From: an uncultured Lewinella sp.
GTDB taxonomy: Bacteria; Bacteroidota; Bacteroidia; Chitinophagales; Saprospiraceae
Assembly: GCA_913057725.1 (NCBI GenBank)
Contig: CAJXOS010000012.1
Coordinates: 1-64,000 of the forward strand
Direction: 5' to 3'
DNA: 64,000 bases
Positions within the stretch are counted from its first letter, which is position 1. Each line of letters opens with the position of its first letter. The notes under the pieces are model-generated. The model was not told the DNA's origin. It did not search any database and saw only the letters and a list, made by a program, of their open reading frames with translations. Both the position numbers and the translations under genes were made by a program. Shown here piece after piece: positions 43,121 through 54,500 of this stretch.

Positions 43121-45055
43121 CTATTCCCAAACAAGGGTTAGGGTTTGTCGAATCTCACCTTGGCGAAAGGCGAGAACATAGAAATAGTTGCCGGCGGGTA
43201 ATCGTTTCCCATTGAAAAGGCCGGTGAAACGGTCTTCATCCGATTGATAGTTGAGTTTCTGATAGATCAGATCCCCCCAACGATTATACACCTTCAGCGA
43301 GTTAGCACCGAATTTGCTGATTTCCCCAAACTCCAAGGCATCATTGAAGCCGTCGTCATTGGGCGTGATCAAGTTATAGGGAATGATACTCGTGACGGGA
43401 TCATTGGCGACGAGGACCGTTACCTCATCAATCGTCACACAACCATTAATATCTGTGATGGTAACGGTATAGGTAGTACTGTCTTCCGGGCTAACCATTG
43501 GGTTTCCTATCCCCGGATCACTAACAGGGAAAGGACTATCTGCCCAGTCATAGAATATTCCGCCGATGGCCATAAGCTGAGCAGCATCTCCAGGTGCGAT
43601 ACATGTATCCGGCCCTGCAGAAGCTAGAGTTTCATAAACCAAGAGTGAAAAATCCAAGGTGTCCGCACCACAGCTATTGGCCACTTCTACTTGATACTGC
43701 GTAGTCGTATCAGGGAAAGCCATCGGGTTTGAAATATCAGTAGTAGTCAATGTCCCCTGCCCCATTAGCCAGGTATAGCTATCTCCACCGCTTACTGAAA
43801 GCTGAAGACTATCTCCTGGGCAAGTTTCTAGAAAGTCATTGTCTAATGAAGCAATTGGTACAACGCCAGGTATGACCTCTACACTGGCAGTAGCACTGCA
43901 ATTCGATGCATTCGTAACAGTGAGACCATACGTACCTGCGGTATTGACGACTATACTTTCCGTTGTAGCTCCAGTAGACCATTCATACGTACCCTCAGCA
44001 CCAGCACTTATGGTCAGCGTATCCTCACAAAGATCTAGTGTACTTGGAAGGTCGATCACGGGCGCATCAGGTGCCGTAACCATCGTATCAATAGTGATAG
44101 AGCAATCTGCTGCATCAATAACTTGTAATTGATAATTGCCAGTCGCCAGGCCCTGGTAGTCGCCCGTTTCATTACTAAAGCCATTTAATAGGTATTGATA
44201 AGGCGGCGTTCCTCCAGTTGCTTCACTGATCAACGAACCTGTTGGGGCCTCACATTCAGCATCGGTAATCAATAAGGTTTCTAGTGCTAAGGCGCTGGTA
44301 GCTTCGCCAATGGTTAGGTCATAGGTGAAGACGACAGCACCATCATTATCGGTAATAGTGAGTTGATACAGTCCACCGCTCAGGTTACTCAGCATGAGGC
44401 CGGTAGCCATAAACCCATCTGGACCAGTCCAAGTCAATGTATATTCATCAGGATTCACGTCCAGGCTAACAAGGGCATTCCCGTCAGCTTCGCCGAAGCA
44501 ACTCACATCATTGCTGGAGATATTGAATCCGAGCGGCGCTTCAATAGCGATCCGACCCTGGTTCGGATCGAAGTCGACCGGGTCAAAGATATTGGGCACC
44601 CCGGTAGCACGAAACACCTGGATTTCAAGCGGCATCCCTGTAAAGTCTACATCAGTAAATTCACCCGCTTCTCCCATGGCAGTAAACCGAAGGTTGGCGA
44701 TAACAGTACCATCTGGAAGAGTGCGACCATTACCGGTATTATCAAACCAACTAAGGCGCAATTCTCCTTGATCTGCTTGAAAATCGCCAATCGCTAATAG
44801 AGGTAATGCATCCAATTCAAAATCCACATAAGTGGCTACGGCAGTATTCCAGTTAATGGATACCTGCAAGCTTACAATACTATCAAAACCCGCAACAGTG
44901 ACTGGCATTGTAACGGTTGTACCATCTGGTACAGTAAGGGAGGGCAGACTAAGCTGCAGGCTCTGGGCACTCAGAAGGAAGGGGAAGAACAGGAGGAAGA
45001 AAAGAGACCGCCAATGACGGGTGTTAACTCCTGCTTTCAGCAAGTGTAGTTTCAT
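43121..45055 (-). CDS. Secreted protein with cohesin-like domain, SprB-like repeats and T9SS type B domain
   Basis: About 645 residues from the ATG at 45055; an upstream in-frame ATG at 45103 would put 16 polar residues before the signal. The order is signal (FLLSAQ), a cohesin-like domain (about 26-165), SprB-like repeats with FNISSNDVSCFGEADGNALV and CEAPTGSLISEATGGTPPYQY, Ig-like domains with WSTGATTESI and CPGDSLQLSVSGG, and a CHU_C (gliding-motility-associated) domain at about 565-645 (PYNLITPNDDGFNDAL, VYNRWGDLIYQ, LPAGNYFYVL). The last is the T9SS type B signal. It is exported to the surface with the PorP/SprF protein encoded next. Confidence 0.93.
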   Translation of the reverse strand: MKLHLLKAGVNTRHWRSLFFLLFFPFLLSAQSLQLSLPSLTVPDGTTVTMPVTVAGFDSIVSLQVSINWNTAVATYVDFELDALPLLAIGDFQADQGELRLSWFDNTGNGRTLPDGTVIANLRFTAMGEAGEFTDVDFTGMPLEIQVFRATGVPNIFDPVDFDPNQGRIAIEAPLGFNISSNDVSCFGEADGNALVSLDVNPDEYTLTWTGPDGFMATGLMLSNLSGGLYQLTITDNDGAVVFTYDLTIGEATSALALETLLITDAECEAPTGSLISEATGGTPPYQYLLNGFSNETGDYQGLATGNYQLQVIDAADCSITIDTMVTAPDAPVIDLPSTLDLCEDTLTISAGAEGTYEWSTGATTESIVVNTAGTYGLTVTNASNCSATASVEVIPGVVPIASLDNDFLETCPGDSLQLSVSGGDSYTWLMGQGTLTTTDISNPMAFPDTTTQYQVEVANSCGADTLDFSLLVYETLASAGPDTCIAPGDAAQLMAIGGIFYDWADSPFPVSDPGIGNPMVSPEDSTTYTVTITDINGCVTIDEVTVLVANDPVTSIIPYNLITPNDDGFNDALEFGEISKFGANSLKVYNRWGDLIYQKLNYQSDEDRFTGLFNGKRLPAGNYFYVLAFRQGEIRQTLTLVWE

Positions 45056-45510
45056 AGTTTTGGGATGATCAACAATTCGATAACACAAAAATACCGAAAG
45101 CATTTTCTAAATTATAGTAGCAAAATCTTGAATTTAAAAACAAAAAAGACGATATTGGTTTTTGAGTAAACAGAAAAGCTAATATTCAGAGGCTTTATTC
45201 CTTCGCTAGCTTGGGCGCTCCGCAGCGGAATCATCAGAGACACATTTCCCAGTTTTTCTACTCAACATAGGATTATGATGGCCTTAGTAGGAAATGGTTC
45301 TTACTGAGGGTGTGAATCCCATGCCAGTATCCGCTTGGGCGGTGATGGTCATGTCCCGGTCTTGGCGAGGGTGGGCCCGCCGAAGGCGGTATGCCCCCTT
45401 ACTTCCTCCCAGCCACAAAATCAATCATATTAGTTCTCCTCTCTAACTAAAACGAGGCCCTTTCACTTTATTTCGCAAAAGAGCCTCGTCTTATCTTTCA
45501 GTTACTTTCG
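45056..45510. other. Intergenic region with an unexplained GC-rich tract
   Basis: No gene is seen. Positions about 45299-45420 are GC-rich and self-complementary in places (GCCCGCC-GAA-GGCGG at 45376-45390), unlike the A/T-rich surroundings. It may be a structured RNA or a relic of a mobile element, but no family was recognised. Confidence 0.4.
45452..45489 (-). terminator. Terminator of the giant repeat-protein gene
   Basis: ACGAGGC (45452-45458) and GCCTCGT (45483-45489) pair perfectly. On the minus strand the stem is followed by TTTTAG. It lies 22 bases beyond the stop at 45511. Confidence 0.75.
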
Positions 45511-48500
45511 TTATGGCCGCACCACTACCATCGAGCGGGTCGCTGTCTGTTTACCGGCTTGTAGTGTATAATAGTATACACCTGCCGGTAGTGTCAGTTC
45601 GTCTAGGCGTAGGCGCTGTTCACCAGCACCATAATCCTTCTGCTGCTGCCAGATCAGTTTTCCGTAAGCATCACGAATTGTGAAGATCGTTAGACCCGCT
45701 TCTGGCAAGTAGAAATCAATCGTTGTTCTACCACCAAATGGATTCGGGTTGTTCTGATCCAATCGGAAGGCCTTAGCGGTCTGATCGATCGTGCTGGTTA
45801 CTGTTCCTCCAAACTGCAGCTCTGGCTCAAAGGCATCATCGGTGCTATTGTATGCCTCTGGCAGCATGCCATTCGGATCAACTCGCACCAGACCGTTCCA
45901 ATCTGTGATGTTACTCAACGCACGGAACTTCAAGCCAAATAATGGTGTAGCGGATGACGCACTGTGGCCGTTACCATCCAAGCTGAACCAACTGAGGCGT
46001 AGCTTACCATTGGCAGCATCCGAATCACCCGCAACAACGGTCTGGAATGGTTCTTCCTCTGCCGGTAAGAATTCAACGAACTCCAACTGGCCCGTTGCGA
46101 ACTCCACACCGAACTGGTAGCTCACCATATCCTGGAAGGCATCGCTACGGAAGTATAAGGTCACTTCTTCTCCAGCTTGTACAGCTGGGTTTTCTGCTAC
46201 GAACGGTAGTGGATCCAAATTCCGGCCTTCATCCTCGCCACCAAAGTTGCTTGGATTCGCTTGCCCTAGGATGTCTCCTACTTTCACACCCACAAAGTTG
46301 GCAGTCTCTGCCTCCATTAGCATCATCGTATTAGTCGACTCGTACGGGAAGACATTGTAGGCATCAAAATCGCCTGGCATATCCTGACCTTCCGTTACAA
46401 AGACCCAAGAAGGACAATTGTCAAACTCTGTCTGAGCTCCGATGATCAAGCGCTGAATCAAGAACAAGTCTAGCGTGGTAAATGCGTCATTACAGTTAGC
46501 ATCACCGGCGATAACCTGATATGGTGAAGTAATCTGTGGTGGGTTCATACCCAACAAGAAGCGCTGACCAATGAATAATGCATAGGTAGACAATCCATTA
46601 GTCGCATCCGCATTCTTTTCAGCACTCACAGTGTATTCCATACCTGGGTTCAAGTCAGGCAAGTTGTAGACACCGCTTTCGTTCGTCATCATCGTCTCCT
46701 CATATCCAGGTCCTGAAATCGTTACTGCTGCGTCCATGATACCTTCACTCCAGTAAGTAGAGAGCTGGCCATTAAGCGCTGCCATATTAACAATACTAGC
46801 AGAGCCCATCGATAGGCTGTACGGTACTGTTCCTGGAATACCATCCACAATTGCTCCCACTTCCACAGGTAATGGCGTCTGGATAAACTTCAGAATAGTG
46901 CTCTCGCCCGCATCGCCAAGGAGTAGGACATTCAGATAGAACAAGGTTACTTCACCACCAATATCAATACCATCACCACTATTGTTGTAGTAGCTAAAGG
47001 TATTGTTCGAAACATTGTACTGTGGTGCAATAGCTGCATTGGTCACACCTGTGATAATAGCAACTTCCTCATTCATTACCTCAATAGTACCCGCTAGAGA
47101 TATTAAGTCATCTACATTGTTAATAGTCACTGGTACTAGCACCGTGGCGTTAGGACCACCTTCCGTCTCACCAATATCGAGGATAGCCTGATTACTCTGC
47201 CCAGTGATTGTGATAAACTCACAGTGCGTTTCCGAACCGCAGGTTCCGCTCACCGTCAGACATACTTCGTACGTACCAGGCAGCAGATAGTTATAAACGG
47301 GGTTAGTAACTCCAGAAGAGGCACCGTCACCAAACTGCCAGTTGTACCAACCATTGCTTGACTGGTTTTCAAAGGTTACGGTAGGTCCGTCAATGGTGTA
47401 GGTGAAACCTGCTACTAAGTTGCCAGGAGTAGATCCTGGAACAATTAGATACAAAGTATTCGAACAACCATTCGCATCCGTAACGTTCACACTGTAGTTA
47501 CCACCGTTTAGTCCACCGATGACATAACTCGTGTTATTTGAAGTAGCAGAGCCAGAAGCTGTTCCTGACCAAGTAATATCAAAAGGTGCTTGGCCTTCGC
47601 CAAAGAGTAATCCGATCGACCCCAAGGTGCTACAACCAGGCCCGACCACAGTTGGATCTACTTGCAGAACATTATCCGGAGTGGCCACCGTCACATTCGC
47701 TGTTTGCTGACAGCCATCAGCATCCGTTACACGCACATAGTACGTGCCGGCTTCCAAATCATCAATAGTGTAGTGGTTCGAGTTGATATCGACCTCACCT
47801 TCAGGTGTACTGCCTAGGTTCCAGGCAATGGTATACCAAGGTGTTCCTCCATCGATGTATACACCGATGCTTGCTGGTCCACCGCAAGATCCATCATACG
47901 GTACAAAATTGACCTGAAGCGTATTCTGGATATTGATCACCTCTACCCACTGTACATCCACACAGTTGTTGCCGTCCGTAACAATGATGATGTATACGCC
48001 CGATGCTGCATTCTCAATGTCGTAGTAAGGGTTATTGGTAGTAACAGTACCTGAGGTTGGACCAATCCACTGAACGGTGTACGGACCAACTCCATTGAAG
48101 AAGTCCATCCAGATGTTATTCAGTGCTCCACAACCATTATTGCTTACACTATGCACCACCTCAAAATCAGTAGGGCCACTTTCTAACGTAATGTTGTCGG
48201 TGGCTGTACATCCATTGGCATCCACTACCGTAATGATATAAGGACTTCCAGGAAGAGGCTCTATAGTATAGACCGAACTGTTGGTCGTCACAAATCCTTC
48301 TACCTCGCCGTACCAGCTAATGTTGTATGGCGCCGTACCACCTGTGATTGTAACAGTAATAGATGCATTGTCACCACATATTCCATTAGTACCCACCAAG
48401 TCCATGTCAATACTGCTGTTGCCAACCGAACCAATAGTGGCTATGCTACAGTTATTAGCGTCAGTAAGGGTAAAGTTGTAGAACCCAGTTGGCACATCAT

Positions 48501-51500
48501 TCAGTACATAGCTATTTCCATTAACCTGCACCGAGCCATTTACTGGGCCATTCCAGCTTAACAGGTACGGGCCAGTACCTCCACCGAAGGTCAAGACAAA
48601 GCTTGCAGGGTTAAGGCAGTTTCCATCCTGTGGATCCGCAGAAATCGTCAAAGAGTTGCCTTGATTCATCAAGGATGTAGAACCGGTATCAGAACAGTCT
48701 CCACTGCTTACCGTAACGGTATAAGTTCCAGACACAAGATCTGGGATCGTTACGCTGCTACTATTGGTTGTAAGGCTACCCGACTGCGGACCAGTCCAGC
48801 TTACCAAATATGGTGCATCTCCACCGCCGATATTCACGACAATTTGACCCAAATCACCACAGAAACCAGGGTAAGGAATGACACCAATCACAAAGCCACT
48901 CTCTGGATCTGGCAAGACAACGGTCTCCATATCATCACAGCCATTACCATCATCTACAGTAATGGTGTAGGTTCCTGGCATTAGGTCAGGAATCTGATAA
49001 GGCGCATTGCCAATTATTGTAGTCGATCCACTTTCAGGGCCCGTCCATACTAGGGTGTAAGAGCCATCACCTCCGATGGTCTGTGTAGTGATAGAACCAT
49101 CAGAAATACAATCACCCACGTTGCCCGTAGCCGTCAGATCTACCTCATCTTCTGCCTCTGTGACTGTAACAACCTCTACTTCTGCACAGCCATTCACATC
49201 TGTAAGCGTTAGCGTGTAGGTGCCTGCAGGTAGGTTGGTAATTGTATAGGTGTCCCCAGCAAAACTGGTGTTACCATTTTGTGGGCCGGTCCAAGTCAAA
49301 CTGTAAGGAGCTGTTCCTTCCAGGACATTAACAACAATACTTCCAGGGCCAGCGCAGGTAGCATTGATCGGCGTTGCTGTAAATAGGTTAATAGGTGCAG
49401 GATAAATAATGATATCCTGTTCCATATCCATACAGCCATTCACGTCGATGACAGTCACTTTGTAAGTACCTGGCGGTAGGTCTTCAATCTCGTAACCCTG
49501 CGTAGTAGTCGTAGCCGAACCATTCTCACCTCCTGTCCAAGTGATGATATATGGTGGTGTTCCACCAATAATATCTACCCAGATCGTGTTGTATTGGCCA
49601 CACTCATTATAGATCAGAGCCGTAGTTATTTCTACAGTACTGCCACTTACCGTCACCGTCACTGTTTCAATTTCTGTACAGCCGTTGGCATCAGTCAAAG
49701 TCAGGGTATAAGTGCCAGCTGGTAGGTTGTCTAATAGGTACGTTCCACTTGTGGCGTACGTCTGTGAACCACTCGTCGGACCAGTCCAGTTGAGCACATA
49801 AGGTCCAGTACCGCCGAATATATCTACCGTAATGCTTCCATCATCACCACAGATACCTGGGTTAGGCGTAGCAGTGAAGATGTCCACTGGTGAAGGATAG
49901 ATAATAATATCCTGTTCCATATCCATACAGCCATTCGCATCTACTACGGTCACTTTATAAGTACCTGGTGGCAGATCTTCTATTTCATAGCCTTGAGTAG
50001 TCGTAGTCGCAGAACCATTCTCTGGCCCCACCCAAGTGATGACATAAGGTGGTGTACCACCCACAATGTCTACCCAAATCGTATTGTACTGGCCGCACTC
50101 ATTGTAGATCAATGCAGTAATGATCTCTACCGTACTTCCGGTATCCACTACCACCGTCTCTGTCTCTGTACAACCGTTAGAATCTGTAAGCGTCAGAACG
50201 TAAGTTCCACCTGGCAGATCATCCAGTACATAGGTACCACCGTTAGCGTAGGTCTGAGTACCACTCACTGGTCCGTTCCAGTTCAAAACATATGGTTCCG
50301 TACCACCATCAATATTGATTTGGATACTTCCATCTTCTCCACAAATTCCACTTATTGGTGTGGCGTCAAACAGATCTATTGGACTAGGATAAATGATAAT
50401 ATCCTGCTCCATATCCATACAGCCATTCACATCAACCACCGTTACCTTGTAGGTACCTGGAGGTAGGTCCATGATCTCAAATCCTTGTGTATTGGTACTA
50501 CCGGAGCCAGTTTCTGTACCCACCCACGTCACTGTGTATGGAGGAGTACCACCTACAATATCCACCCAGATTGTGTTGTACTGACCACAGATATTGTAGA
50601 TCAATGCCGTTGTTATCTCTAAACCACCATTGCTGTTATTCACCACTGTGGTCAGTGTACGCGTACAACCGTTGCTGTCCGTAATTACAACGGTATAAGC
50701 ACCTGATGGCAAACTAGTAATAGCATACTGATTACCGACTATCGTAACACTGCCTGATTGTGGCCCCGTCCAACTGATGGTATAATTCGGACTTCCTTCG
50801 GCAATATTCACAATAATAGTGCCCGTGCTGCCACAAAGCCCATCAATCGGGGAAACGGTAGCAATCAGGTTATTCTCAACACTTACGGTAACCGTTCCAG
50901 AAGTGCTACAGCCATTCGCATCAGTCACTACTACTGTATAGGTACCTGCTGGCGTATTGTCTAATTGATACACATTGCTACTGGTACTAGCGCTGCCATT
51001 AAGTGGTCCGCTCCAAGAAACGAGGTATGGAGCCGTGCCATTAGCGATGTAGATACCAATGTTACCGAAGTCAGTACATATACCATTATTGCCCACCAGG
51101 CTGATCTCCAAATCAGTGCCAAGGTTGAGGATTTCTTCACTAGCAGTTGCTGAACAACCGTTTGCATCTACTGCGTAAATAGTATAAACACCAGCCGTCA
51201 AATCACCAATGGTGGTCGAAGGATTCGGTGTTGTGATACTTCCAGATTCAGGTCCCGTCCAGCTGATTTGGTACGGCCCGACACCGCCGCTTAGGTTCAC
51301 TCCAATCGTTCCACCGGCACCACATACCGCTTCAGAAACGCTTGTGGTGATTTGCAAGTTAGACTCTGCAGTGATCACTTGCGTTACGGCGTAATCTGTA
51401 CAGCCATTGGCATCGGTTACTTGTACGGAGTAGGTTCCTGCTGGCAGGTTTGGAATGTTCAACACATTCGTTGCTGTCGAAGTCTGGCCACTTTGAGGAC

Positions 51501-54500
51501 CAGTCCAGGATACCACGTAGGTCGGTGATCCACCGTTAATGGTCACTAACACAGAACCTGGTTGGCCGCATATACCATTCTCTGGTGTGAGGTCTACATC
51601 AATCTCATCGCAGCCTCCAATTTCAACGGTCTGACTACCACTACAACCATTGCTATCCGTAATTACTACGTAATAGGTACCGCACGGTAGATTGCCAATA
51701 TCCAATCCATCATCGCTAGTAGTCAGGGTACCACTTTCAGGGCCTGTCCAGGTAATCGTGTAATCTGGACTACCACTGTAAATGTCTATCCAAAGTGCTC
51801 CATTTTGGCTACAGCCCCCAGGTAATGGAATGACATTAATACTCAATCCGCCACCTTCACCAGTAGTGAGGGTTACCGTTTCATAGTCAGTACAGCCATT
51901 GTCATCTTCTACCGTAATGGTGTAGTAGCCAGCTGGTAAGTTTGGAATAGTATAGTTAGAGCTGCTAGTACTGACGGATCCACTTTGTGGGCCAGACCAA
52001 CTAATCAAATAAGGTGCACTTCCGTTTCCGACAGACACCCCAATACTGCCATTTTCTCCGCACACACCAGGATAAGGCGTAGCGCTTACATCCAAATTAC
52101 CATCCGGTATAACGATAGTACGGGTTATCTGACACCAATTATCATCTTCGATAGTAACCTGATAGGTACCACCTGGTAGATTAATAATATTGAAACTGCT
52201 TGCATACGCAGTTGCTCCACCACTTACTGGGCCACTCACAAGAATGTTGTAAGGAGGATCACCATTATAAGTTTGCACATGGATCGCACCATATCCGCCG
52301 CAGTCTGCAGGAGTTACAGTGTACGTCCAGGTGAAGTTTCCACTACTGTGGTTGATCGTCACCTGCTGTGAAATGGAACAACCATTAGCGTCGGTAATGT
52401 GAATGGTATAATCACCTGGATCAAGACTACCTAGGTTAAAATTGTCTGTATTCGCAGTCAAATTACCAGAAGTAGGACCATTTACATATATCTGATATGG
52501 TGCTTGACCGTTGTGGATCGATACATCGATGGAACCTTCGGTCATGCATATCGCATCATTAGGCGTGAGTGTAGCCGAGAGGTTACCTCCACCTAAGATC
52601 GTCACGGTTCCTGTAATCGTACAGCCCTGAGAATCGGTCTTGGTGATGGTGTATGTACCCGGAGGCAAATAGTAGATCGTACATGAGTTACTACTAGTGG
52701 TAAAGCTTCCACTGATCGGTCCGCTATAGGTCACCAAATAGTTAGGCGTACCGCCACTTGAAGCGATATGGATGGAACCTGTACTCTGCCCACAACTACT
52801 TGAAGTTGCGGATAGGTCAGCCAACTCAAAATCGCATTCGCTCGTACATTCAACTAATAAATCATAGCCGCTTACAGCGCCATTGAAACCGTCAACTACT
52901 ACGTAGTAAGTACCCGCAGGTAAATACTCGTTGATATACTCATTTGTTGTACCAGAGTTCTGACTGTACTCAATACAATCACCACGATCACAAGAACGAA
53001 GGAGGAAAAGTTCCAAGTTCGCTTCCAGGCCGCCCATAGAGATGGTTACTGGTCCATCCTCCGTAGTAGTGAAAGTGTGTACTATTTCGGGGCCATTGTT
53101 CTCCACATTAAGGACGTTCCCGTCACAGCCATATAGAGACACATCATCATTACCGTATAAGTTGGTACCCCAATAAACTTCGCCACATTGTAACTGGACG
53201 GCATCCCCACAGTAGAGATAACCACAGCTTACTTCCAGTCGGAATGCTCCTTCAGATTGTGCATATTGTCCGTCTACAACAATATAATAAGTGCCGATAG
53301 GGGCATCTTCAAGGACGATACCTTCATTATTAGTGTTGTTGTTACTAGTCGTACTCTTAGCCAAACAGGTTAGTTGGCTACAGTTATCAGCTAATAAGAA
53401 TAGATCTAAGTCCATTCCTGGAGTTAAAATCTCCAGACCTATTTGTAAATCACCCACCGTTTGCTTCTCAATAACATACACTCGATCTGGACCAAGGAAG
53501 GTGGTATTTGTACAACCAGGATATTGCAAGATGTTATTGCCTGCTCCTACCGTTGTCTCATACGGCAAGAAGTCGCCACATTGGATCGGAATAGCTTCTT
53601 CACACCAAGCTGAAGTGCCACTACATGGGCCACTGGTATAACTGGTTACCCCCGCTGCATCCGCGCGGCAGGCATTCGGGTAGGTTACGCCATTACAACC
53701 ACATACAGGATCGTAGTTCAATGGGCAAACAGCATCAGGATCGATTTCAAAAGGATCGATACAAGAACTCTCACATGTACCCGGAGTATATAGCGTAATA
53801 CCAGCAGCCTCGGCCATACAAGCATTGGCGTAGGTAACACCATTACAGCCACATACAGGATCGTAGGCAGTTGGGCAGTCAACTGTAATCACACCCGTAC
53901 CTGTATCAACAGAAGTACCTGCGCTGGTTACCACGTACTGTGGATCATAACAGTCGTTATCAGCACAGGGACCAGGAACGGTGCTCTGTACACCAGCTGC
54001 ATCAGCTGCACATTGGTTAGGATAGGTCACGTCATTACAGCCACAAACCGGCTCATAGACAGCTGGGCAGTTTGCATTAGGGTCAATCTCTGTAGGATCG
54101 ATACAGCTATCATCAAAGCAAGTACCCGGCGTATAATCATAAACACCAGCTGCCTCGGCATAGCAAGAATTCAGATAGGTTACACCGTCGCTGCCACAAA
54201 CTGGGCTTATGGTATTTGGACATCCACCAGTAGAAGCACCCAGAGCAGTGAAACCAAAAGTGGAAGAAGCGATAAGCACACTATTCATCTCACTATCGAT
54301 AGCCATGACATCGCTAATCGTAAAGTTGAGCTGACTTGGAGTGTTAGGCACAGTTAGGTCAGCGAAATTCAGAATGAATCGAGCCAATTTACCTCCGCCA
54401 GCAACATCCTCTTGATTGGTACGAACCAAGGTTATAGTTGCAGAACCCGCAGCACTATTGTTCTGGACAAAAGCAGCTACGTTAGCATTTTCAGGATTGA

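Noticed and set aside
45299-45420. Group II intron or known riboswitch
   Set aside because: GC-rich stems are visible, but no domain V, reverse transcriptase or known aptamer core could be recognised.
49993-50466. 157-codon plus-strand frame inside the giant gene
   Set aside because: It is an antisense shadow of the repetitive coding region.
47425-52836. CRISPR array or non-coding satellite in the giant gene
   Set aside because: The repeats are in frame over a continuous 3190-codon frame and translate into folded SprB-like domains.
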